Positions 54,576 through 64,000 of a DNA stretch of 64,000 nucleotides are shown here, piece after piece. Under the pieces are notes generated by a model. The model was not told the DNA's origin and did no database searches. It saw nothing but the letters and a program-made list of their open reading frames with translations. Made by a program: the position numbers and the translations under genes. Source of the DNA: Lumnitzera littorea (Eukaryota > Streptophyta > Magnoliopsida > Myrtales > Combretaceae); contig JAMXBB010000011.1 of assembly GCA_024138015.1 (NCBI GenBank), forward strand, positions 37,269,219-37,333,218. The letters are read 5' to 3'. The first letter of the stretch is position 1, and each line of letters opens with the position of its first letter.

Positions 54576-57500
54576 TGTATAATTAAGTTTAAATAAATTG
54601 AAAAAATAGAAAAAGACAAAATTACTAAAAAAAATGAAGAAAATTTCAAAAATAATAAAAAATAATCTTATATTATTAAATTAATTAATACAAATGAATA
54701 GGAAGGTCAAACATGTCCTTAGTTAAAATTGATAAATAATTATAAAACATAGACTATATATTTGTAAAAAAATTAAAATATAAACCATTTGTTTGCAGAA
54801 TTCTTAAAATACTAGCTTTGTTCCTAAAATTTTTCCATTACTAGTAATGTGATGAATGTTTGGAAATGCACTCATTAAAGAATTAAATAAAGAAAACCTT
54901 TATATCTGTAGCTACTTTCAATGAAATATGTGATCAATAATATCAACTCTACAAGGTCATTATTTAGCCCTTTAGTTAACAACTACCAAAATGAGAAACT
55001 TTAAATAATATTAACAAATTTCGTGAATCAATCAATATTAGATAAATAACGGTAAAATATTAATACACATAAATATCAACGATATTTTTGCAACAAACGG
55101 TAACTTAGTCGTATAATAAATTGGGCTATGTTTTCTTTGTTTCCCCCCTCTCCTTTACCTACCCCCCTACCCCGCCCCCACCCCCCACCCACAAATGGGC
55201 ATGAGGCATGTGGTGCCACTTACTAAACAGGTAGTTTGCCTCTATTAGAAACTACTGACTGTGAAAGTGAAGTTGCATCTGATTATTGGTTGTTTTATCT
55301 TTTCCTTTGGATTTTGAATGTGCTAAGCTCAAAAAATGAAGATACTTCAACACTGGTTTCATTTATATTGCTCTCTTCTTCCGTTTTGCAATTCTATTCT
55401 TTCATCTTCTCACCAATAGATTGGATGCTTATTAAAAACTTAGAAAATATATATTTATAATTTTTTGATATCAAGCACACAATGTGAAAAAATAATCAAA
55501 TAAAATAATAAAACAACCTATTTATTTCTCCTCTTAACAAGAGTTAAATTTCATCATCCATTAGAACTTCCCCGATAATATTATTAAATACTAACAACTT
55601 TCGATTTAACTTAACCAATATAGTTTTTATGGCTATGAAATTGATATGTGTCTCCGTTGAAATTAATGTAGAAGGGCATGGCTTGATCTTTGTTGCGAGG
55701 GTTTCATCCAAATTTGTCCATTTTTCATCCTAAAATTCATGCCATAATCTTAGAAAAAAAATGTAAAAAAAAAAAGGATAAATTATAAATATGGCTATTT
55801 ATATTTATTTTATGCATATTTAGTTTCTTTATTTTTATAAGTTGGATATTTAGATTTTTACATACTAAAAAATATGCCTTTCCAAACCTCTATAAGGACC
55901 CCTTAAGCTTGATGAAAATAAGAAAAAAAAAATTATCAAAATTTAAAAAGTTGCATAAAATAAAATATGGATCCGCATATGTATATTTAATTTTTGAATA
56001 TTTCCTTCTATCTTATTGTTATTTTTTATATGATAATATAGAAGACTAAAAGTATGTTACTAAGGTAACATTTGATTGTTAGGACTAAATATAATAAAAA
56101 GAACTAAATAGCATATTGTTAGGACTAAATATGATAAAGAGAACTAGATAGCATAAGTAAAAGAAGTACAATACAGCATTATTGTACCATGTTTGGTTTG
56201 TATAGCTCTAGGCTTAGATTTTTGTAACATCTCTTATTTGATATATATAAATACTAGACTCAATATGGTATTTTAACATTTATACCTCGATATTATCCAA
56301 TATTTATTTAATTATATTTTTATATAATTTTAAAATGTGCAAATTTTAAATATTATCTAATATTTATACCCTTAATAATATCTAATATTTATATGATTAT
56401 ATTTATATTCTCAATACTTATATTTTTGTCTAGTGTAGTAAATTTTTGTATTATATTTTAAATAAGATAAATTTTGAGTATTTGTTCCAATCCTTTAGAG
56501 CCTTTGCTGTCCAATAACTATGTTCAAATTGCAAATCAAATATTAACTAAAAAGTTTTGTTCAATCTAATCTTACAAATTTTACGCAATCGATACCTAAT
56601 ACTTTAGATGTAAATATTTGATTTTGAAATTAGGTGGAAAGCATACATGAGACAAACACTAAGAGAATGTATTAACAATTTATCCATAACCATAATCACT
56701 CAGTTAAAGGTTAAGCTAGACTTAAGGAAGAATTGAGTCTGACTCATTTACCAAACTGGAACTGGCCCAGCGGTTCACTGAACTAGCCCGAACCCGTGAG
56801 TTATGAGCTTGACCTACCAGGTTTAGTAAGTCAATACGGTTCAATGTGTTAAACCAGTCGAATCGATGGGTTTAAGCTTGAGTCAAAAGAATTGACGATT
56901 CAACCTACCGATTACAACCTGAAAATTAAAAAAAAATGAAAAAAAAATTTTTTTTATAAATTAAATTTAAGTATTCTCTCTAATTAAAATATAAAATAAA
57001 ATTGAATATATATTATTACTTATATTTAGAAGTTGATATCGAAATCGAATAATATGTATGAGTTTATAAAAAAAATTATTAAAACCCATATATTTTAATA
57101 TTGGTAAAAAGTAGATACTTATAGTGTAAAATATATTACTTTAACGACCAAAAGAGTTTAAAAAAAAAAAACCACAAAAAAGAAGTGTATTTATAATTTA
57201 ATATATTAAAAGTCATAAAGAATATATTTATGCCATATATAAAATAATGAGTATATTATAAATATTAAATAGATACTATTTCGTTTATAATATCAATTCA
57301 ACTCTCATATAGATTATATTGTTTTTTGAAGTTTTCTTTGAAGTAATAAAAAAGTATAGTGAGCATTACCTATTATAAATCAAGTCCTACATTGATTATA
57401 TTGGCAAGCTTTTCTTGAGATGTTGTCTATAAAAAAAAAAAAGGTTTACTTACTCAATTTACTAATTGTGGGCATAAAATAATAATTATACATTATTGAA

Positions 57501-57970
57501 AATAAAAATTATTAATATCGTGCTCAATAATTAATAAGATATGGATAATTAATCTTAGTGCTCAATAATTAATAAAGTGAAAATAGTTAAAATTTTATAT
57601 TCTTGTGATTTATTATTGTTTTTTTTTTTCAAATAAAAAATAAAGATAAAAGAATATTTTTTTCCTAATTGTAATAAAAAAAAAATTAGGTCATTCACAG
57701 GCCAAAAATTGACTTATCAAACTATCGGGCAAAGTAAATTGACCCGAGACTGACCTAAGTTAGATCAATCCCGATTCAAAGGAGATTAGGCCCTTGATCC
57801 GGCTGGTCAAGGCTAATTCTAGGCTAGGTTTGGCCGAGCCTAGGTCTAATTAAGCAACTTGAAAAGCACATGTAGTGAAAGTAACTTTCACTTACTTTCG
57901 TTAGAGACAAAGAATTTCTTTTGCTAAATCAGGTTTTATTTCAAACTGTGGATGGAATCATGTAGCAATT
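54576..57970. other. AT-rich intergenic sequence with minor repeats
   Basis: No gene is supportable. Noted items are a C-rich patch at 55143-55190, a tandem 40-bp duplication (56076-56155), and two GC-richer patches (56705-56920 and 57690-57860) flanking AT-rich DNA that might be ends of a non-autonomous DNA transposon. No terminal repeat pair was found. Confidence 0.5.
56076..56155 (+). repeat. Tandem 40-bp duplication
   Basis: Two adjacent 40-base copies starting TTGTTAGGACTAAATA, with few mismatches. Confidence 0.85.
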
Positions 57971-57979
57971 AGAGAGTTA

Positions 57980-59150
57980 GTACTTTTGCTAATCACTATT
58001 TTTGAGAATATTTATCAACTAAAGAAATAATATAATGCTTATGGATCCTTTAAAATATCAATTCTCCCTTAAGAATCCCCCCATCTACTGAACGTGATTA
58101 AAGGTTTACCCATGGTTTGTTCTCATATATATATATATATATAAAGAAAGAAATAAAGATGAAGAGCAAAGTTTGAAGTGGACCAACACGAATATGGCAT
58201 GCTAATATGTTTTTATTTCAGTGCATTATAAATGACTAGTCTTCTATTTTAGTTTTCGCACAAAGACACCACGTGTTATTAGTTTTTGGTTATTTGAATA
58301 GGTATTTAAAATCAGTCCAATAAAAAAAAAAAGAATAGGTATTTAAAATTTAAAACTATTCATCCAACGATACATCCATAATAGGATAGCATCTCTCCAA
58401 TTTTTACATATAAATATAATCTATTAAATGATCGGTTATCACTACTAAATGAAAAATAACATCTATTATGTCAAACTTTTTAAAATATAAGTTTTTTTAT
58501 AACCTACACAATAAGTAAACGAGATTAAAAGGTTTATTCGGAGTTTATTCCTAAACATTACTTACATTTAAGAAGACAGATAAGAAGACTCACATTTCAA
58601 AAACTTAATGGTACCAATAGGTGTGCTTTTTGATATGGATAATGTACGCATGAATAGATTATTATTTAATATATCAATGCTATAGAACCAAAGGTTTATT
58701 CTAATTTTATTCCTCGATTAAATGGCTTAAGAAACTCGACAAGACATTGGATGAGCATGATAGTCATGGACTTGGTTTATTATTAAACTAAATGGCAACA
58801 GTAACTTATATGATCTCATATGACAACATTATGTTAACTATCTAAGGAAAACGTTTTGGTCCTTTTCTAAGTTCATTAAATTAACTCATGTCGAGTTTCA
58901 AGGTCAATAGTTTAATAATGTCGATCCAGTTGCAATCCAAATAGAGCAAGTCCATAGACATGGGGAAATGAAAAACAATGGACCAAAACAATATGTGTAA
59001 TTTCATCTTGAATTAATTATTGAGATATTAATGAGTAGCTTTTATATCCATATGAAATGAGGAAAAACGAGTTCGTAGGATTACGCGGAAAAATAAAATA
59101 AGGTCCAACTGGAATTAGTTTCTTCCGCTGATCCCATTAGGATATTCATT
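57980..59150 (-). repeat. About 1.1-kb repeat, inverted copy
   Basis: The reverse complement of this region matches 60980-61440 (outer half, from 59150 down) and 62250-63100 (inner half). Shared blocks include CTATGGACTTGC, TTATTAAACTATT, CTCGACATGA, TCAAAAAGCAC, GTTTAGGAATAAA and GGATCCTTTAAAATATCAATTCT. No coding sequence was seen. Confidence 0.8.
58124..58143. repeat. AT microsatellite
   Basis: A TA dinucleotide run of about ten units. Confidence 0.9.
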
Positions 59151-60979
59151 TTTATGCAAGCTGGTCCGGAAAATAGGTTTTTTTTTTTTTTTTTTTTTTC
59201 CAATGACTGGAAAATTGTCTATTTGCATGAACTGGCAATTTGGCATCCGAGGGAAAGTAAAGCTTGCTTGAATTCACATCTAAGGCAAGGAATAAATCTA
59301 GAACTAACACTTGATTAGATTTTTAGTTATGGTACTTTTGATAAGCTATTTTAAATATGAGTTTTTTATATTCATTTCGATTTATTTAGAATATGGATCG
59401 AGCTATTAGAGCTTTAGTCTAATCTATTAGGAGTCCAATCTAGGTCACTTAGACCTTTAACCAAGATCTCCTCTGTATACATGCAACAGCTTGGTAACCA
59501 TACAATCGACACTCAAACCTTCTCAGACTCACTTTAATGGGAAATACACTACCCTATTATATTGGGATATACTTTCCCTCCATCTTTATGTTGCCATCAT
59601 CCTCTATAAATAAATGATCAAGTCCACAATAAAATTTATTTATGTTCTTCTAAATTGAAATCTCGCTATCTTTTTTGTTTTTAACATATAGTAACTTAAA
59701 TATTGAAATGGTCTTATCAGATAACTCCTTAACTATTTAACTCACTTGTGCTTATTTTGCAAGCCCAATTTCAACTTTTTCAAGGCCAAACTAATTCAAG
59801 ACTCTACTGTTGGTTTTCTTAAGACAAAATACTAAATCGGCCCAAAATCAGCTCAAAATCATAGGTTCGTAATTCCTTATATTATGTAACCGGCATTGAC
59901 CTATAGACTGGTTTCTAGAACTACTGATTCCAATTTACAGTTCACCATCAAATTTTTTAAAGCATAAATTATATACTTAAAATAAGCTAAACTTTAAACT
60001 AAAAAAAAGTTGAGCCTTGAACCTCATGGCCTTTGAACCCATTTTAAAGAAACTGTCAAGAAAGTGTATTTATTAGTATACAACTAGATCTTGTGGCTGC
60101 AAAAAAATCGAAAGTCAAATAATCCAGTTTCTAATTATTAAGGAATGAGATTTTCATTTTATGAAAAGTCTATATATATATCAAACTAGACATGTGTTGA
60201 AGGTATATTTATTTTTTTGTATCGTTAATGTCAAACAATACATTAAACATAGTTGAATTATATGTTCTTTTATTTCTTTCTTTATAATGATTATTTTTTA
60301 AATTTTTTGTCCATGAATCATATTTGACATGGTGGTTTACATCCAGTTCAGAACCATTTGCATGGGTCCTGTTCCGGTCTATAAATCGGCAAGCTCCTCC
60401 TAGATCGATGGCCGGTTCAGACCTAAATTGAACGATACATGAGTAACTAGTTAAAATCTCATATGATACGTGAAATAAAATGAGAAAAAATTCTTATTAC
60501 TCAACACAAATTAATATTAGTTTTGACAATACATGAGTAACTAGTTAAAAGTCAGGAACTTTTTACAGTATATCCGAGAAATATAATCATTATTTTTTTT
60601 TTTTTTATAGAATTATGTATTAGGTTCGCATAATAGTTATCCTATAGGATTCCTCTTATACCCAAATGGTGAATTGCAGTCCCTTGTTAAAACTAAAATA
60701 ATAGCTCTTTTTTTATCATTTATTGCAAAATTTCATATTTTATCAAAATGTGACTCCAATCAACAGTCAAGACATAGCTTAAGATATAAAAACATAGTAT
60801 TTTTAGGTATATTTATAAAATATTATCAAAATTATTTTGGATATAATTAAATATAATAATAACTATTAATTATTTATTTTATTCCATAAGGATTAAAATT
60901 ATAATATATTCCTATCTTATATCGTTCCGCCTACGAAACATGCAATTAAACTCCTGACTGACGAAAATCAACGGAGTCG
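59151..60979. other. Spacer between the inverted repeat arms
   Basis: AT-rich and without a supportable gene. It contains a T22-type run (about 59180-59201), another T-run near 60590-60606, and GC-richer patches near 59870-59950 and 60330-60440 rich in GGTTC-like words, perhaps transposon ends. Confidence 0.45.
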
Positions 60980-62095
60980 AAGGCAAAAATATTACCTAGT
61001 ACGATCAGCGGCAGAAACAAATCCCTATTGGGCCGTACTTTATTTTTCCACGTAATTACAGGAATTCGATTTTCCTCATCCCGTATGGAAGTAACAACCG
61101 CCACCCTCTCGTATTTCAATAAATATAATTCATTCTCAAATCTTGACTAAAGATATTATTTTGGTCCATTGTCTCCATTCCCCATGTGTATGGACTTGCT
61201 AATTGGATTGCTACTTTTACTTTATTAAACTATTCAACTCCGAAACTCGACATGAATTACTCTAATGAATTTGGAAAAGGTAGTCAGTTAACATAACGTA
61301 AATTAATGTTGCAATTTAGTTTAAATAACAAACAAATGCAAGATTTTCATGTTCATCCGATGCATCACCAAGAATAAGCTTAGAATGAACCTTTAATAGG
61401 AAATGTGTATTCTATGTTGTTTACAAATTAAAAATATGTCATAATTGTAGACAGTATCAATCAAAAAGCACCTATTGACGTTGTCAAGTCTTTAAAAACT
61501 GTCTATCATACTCATGCACTTACCTCATCTCTCTTTTTAATTATATCCTTCTTCTACCGCGTTTACTTATTATGTAAATAATTATAAAAGATTAAAAGTA
61601 TCCATAACTTTATTTATAATTTTAATAAGATTAGTCTAATTCTCCATTCCATCATTTATTTTATATTCATTATATTTAAAATATTAAAATAATAAACTCT
61701 TTATGATTCAGATCTAATAAATATAAAATTAAATATAAAATAACAAGTTAGATTAAATATTTAAAAAATACGAATGAAACGGTAAAAATTTCTAAATTGG
61801 ATTTCTCTAGTTAGTGACCATATTGTATGTTGTTTGTTTAACAGGTAAGTAGTCGTTTGATGGGATGTATTCATAAGTACTGAATTCGAAGGATGCTACT
61901 CAATTATTAGAGTACAAAAGAAATTTTTATTATCTGTTCAAACAACCAGAAATCAATCCCACATGTCCTTGTACGAAAGTTAAGATGGAAGATTACTCAC
62001 TTACAATGTACAATAGAAAGTATCCAACTGCGTGACCATGATTGGTGCGAATCAAATTTTGCTATTCATCCATTCATTTTTCTTTTTTAAATAAA
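60980..62095 (+). repeat. About 1.1-kb repeat, direct copy 1
   Basis: It matches the inverted copy 57980-59150 and, for its inner part, direct copy 2. Landmarks: GACCAAAATAAT-type start complement at 61150-61170, TATGGACTTGC at 61190, CTCGACATGAATTA at 61246, AAAAAGCACCTATTG at 61465, and ACATGTCCTTGTA with AAGATGGAAGA at 61960-61990. Confidence 0.8.
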
Positions 62096-62099
62096 TAAA

Positions 62100-63100
62100 G
62101 TAGAGTGGTATTGTTGGCGTTCGAAAGCATATTCTCGATTTCTATGGACTTGCCACTTGGTCGCAACTTTTACATTATTAAATTATTGACCATGAGACCC
62201 GACATAAATTATTGCCAAGCACTTTCCTTAGTCACATAAGTTAGTATTCCATTTAGTTCAAAATAACAAACGAACCGGTGATTTTCATGTTCATCCTACG
62301 CGTTATCAAGTAGCGCAAACTACTAGATTTGAAGAATATACTCAGAATAAACCTTTAATAAAACTTATGAATCCTGCACCATTTGACTTATTAAAATATG
62401 ATTATATTTTTTTTGTATATGCTGTCCATCCAAAAAGCACCTACTGCGGTTATCAAACTCTCGAAGTTGTATTTAGCGTTACAATTATCTAATCTCCATT
62501 TGCAGATCATGTTTAGGAATAAAATTAAAATAGATCTTTAACCGCATTTACTTATTATGTAAACGGCATCAATAATTTATATTTTAAGCAGTGAATACAT
62601 AATATATTATTTTTTATTTAGTAGGTAGACAGTTATCTAACACGTTACGTTTATAATTAATAAATCAAGAATATGCTATTCTATTATGTGGATACCTTTT
62701 TTATATGAATGGTTGGAAATTTTATTTTCTTTTCAAACATCCTGAAATCAAATTCACATGTCTTTGTAGCAAAAGCTAAGATGGAAGACTAGTCACATAC
62801 AATGTACAATATAGAGTACCCCACTACATGCCCATGGATGGTCTAGTTCAAATTTTCTTCTTCGTCTATTCTTCTTCTCCTTCATATTTCTCTCTCTCTT
62901 TTCTTTTCTTTTTTATTTTTTTTTTTATTTAATGAATGAAAGATGTACTTGAGAATAAACCGTGGGTAAAGCTTTGATCCCGCTTAATCGATGTGTGGAT
63001 TTTTAAGCAAGAATTGATATTTTAAAGGATCAATGAATAACATATTAACCCTTTAGTTAAAAGTTTGTGCTTAAAAATATAACGATCAATGGAAAAGTAT
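62100..63100 (+). repeat. About 1.0-kb repeat, direct copy 2
   Basis: It follows copy 1 in tandem. Landmarks: CTATGGACTTGCCAC at 62140, CCCGACATAAATTA at 62197, AAAAAGCACCTACTG at 62432, ACATGTCTTTGTAGC with AAGATGGAAGA at 62757-62790, and GGATCAATGAATAACATATTAA at about 63028, the last shared with the inverted copy. Confidence 0.8.
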
Positions 63101-64000
63101 GCTTAACTCTATAATTAATATGTGATTCCCCTCGCATTTTGATTCTTTTTTTTTTTTTTTTGTTAGACCTAATCTAGCATAAAAAGTTGTTTATCTAAAA
63201 TGAGAATAAGTGGGAGTTACTTGACACCAACCTATTTCTTCGTAACCTTTCCTTGAATTTCTTTTCTCATTTTCGTTATGGGATACTTAACCATTATTTG
63301 AATGACCAAATTCATGAATAAATTATAAATATACTTTCTTTGTGTTTTTTTTATTTACACTTAGATATTTTTCTCTTTTCTTCTTTTCTGCAAAATCTTT
63401 TATTTCCCCTGTATAAACTTGATCGTTTTATCCTTAATGAAAATAGAAAAGAAACAAAACAATGAATGTGTCTGGTTCTATCATTTTTTTCCCTTATTTA
63501 TATATATATATAATAAATTTTTTCATTATTATGAAATGTAGATGGTCCTATAGGGATTCGAAAGCATAACCCTAAATACTCAAAGGTTTGAATGTTTGAT
63601 TTTAGGAGATTAAACATACCCGAAAAATTGATAATGAAGTATTTTTACAATTTATCCAAAATTTATTTCATAGTTTTGAGATTATATTATGAACTCTAAA
63701 GTAGTATATGTTTAACAAAACTTGACAGTATAAAGAGAAATAAATAATATAATATAAAAAAAATATGATAATATAATATTTTTGTATTATGTTTATTGTG
63801 TACAATATTAAATATGAATTTTTATGATTGAAAAAATTATAAAAATTAATTATTCGTACTATAAATCATAATAAAGTTTAATATTGTGCTTTTGGAAACT
63901 TAATATAGGGTTAATTTTTAAATTTTAACTATATATTTATTCCCACCTTGAAATAAATTTTTATACTTGCTATAAATTTTTTGATGTTAATTCAATCCCT
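63101..64000. other. AT-rich right edge
   Basis: No gene or repeat is supported. A TA microsatellite lies near 63500-63514. Confidence 0.5.

Noticed and set aside
55236..55460. 74-codon open frame with a hydrophobic C-terminal half
   Set aside because: No similarity recognised, no promoter or splice context, AT-rich surroundings; likely chance.
56705..57860. Possible non-autonomous hAT-like transposon
   Set aside because: GC-richer words at both ends resemble each other loosely, but no terminal inverted repeat or 8-bp duplication could be found.

Overview
The window is plant nuclear DNA, most likely from a eudicot. It is AT-rich and contains no recognisable intact host gene, rRNA, tRNA gene or CRISPR array. 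About 52 of the 64 kb is layered transposable elements, nearly all decayed. The main families are the Ty3/gypsy Tat lineage (an Ogre-type element, a non-autonomous Ogre relative and two ordinary Tat elements), Ty3/gypsy chromovirus fragments and a Mutator-like transposon carrying a plant mobile domain (PMD).

Left block (1-20580). A minus-strand Mutator-like element has an N-terminal domain (19945-19616), a SWIM finger and zinc knuckle (19500-19070), a PMD (18790-17703) and a promoter marked by two perfect hairpins (20456-20528). It is split by a full-length Ogre-type retrotransposon at 2071-17697. That element has a perfect 5-bp target duplication, LTRs of about 2.25 kb, a tRNA-Arg-type primer site, the Ogre-specific ORF1, gag-protease, a probable intron, and RT/RNase H/second RNase H/integrase. 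An 81-82 bp tandem repeat array precedes its 3' LTR. The PMD resumes on the far side at 2065-1421.

Middle block (20580-29750). Plus-strand chromovirus fragments are present: RT-RNase H interrupted by a 3.2-kb solo LTR with its own target duplication, then an LTR/gag piece joined directly to integrase.

Nested block (29750-54575). A minus-strand Tat element (element 4) is the oldest layer. It is interrupted in RNase H by a plus-strand Tat element (element 3, 31652-42047) and in gag by a non-autonomous Ogre relative (element 2, 44906-53284). Element 3 carries a spliced antisense gene between integrase and its 3' LTR, and that gene is itself split by a 1.2-kb solo LTR. Each junction shows a target duplication that is perfect or one base off, and the host reading continues across it.

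Right block (54576-64000). This AT-rich sequence has no supportable gene. It holds a family of about 1-kb repeats, one inverted copy (57980-59150) and two tandem direct copies (about 60980-63100), which would form a large foldback.

By eye the LTR pairs differ by about 5% (Ogre), 12% (element 2) and 13% (element 3), so the Ogre element is the youngest datable insertion. Elements 2 and 3 are older, and element 4 is oldest by nesting. Coding decay is mainly nonsense changes at cytosine-containing codons, as expected for methylated transposons. All family names come from motif recognition; no search was run.
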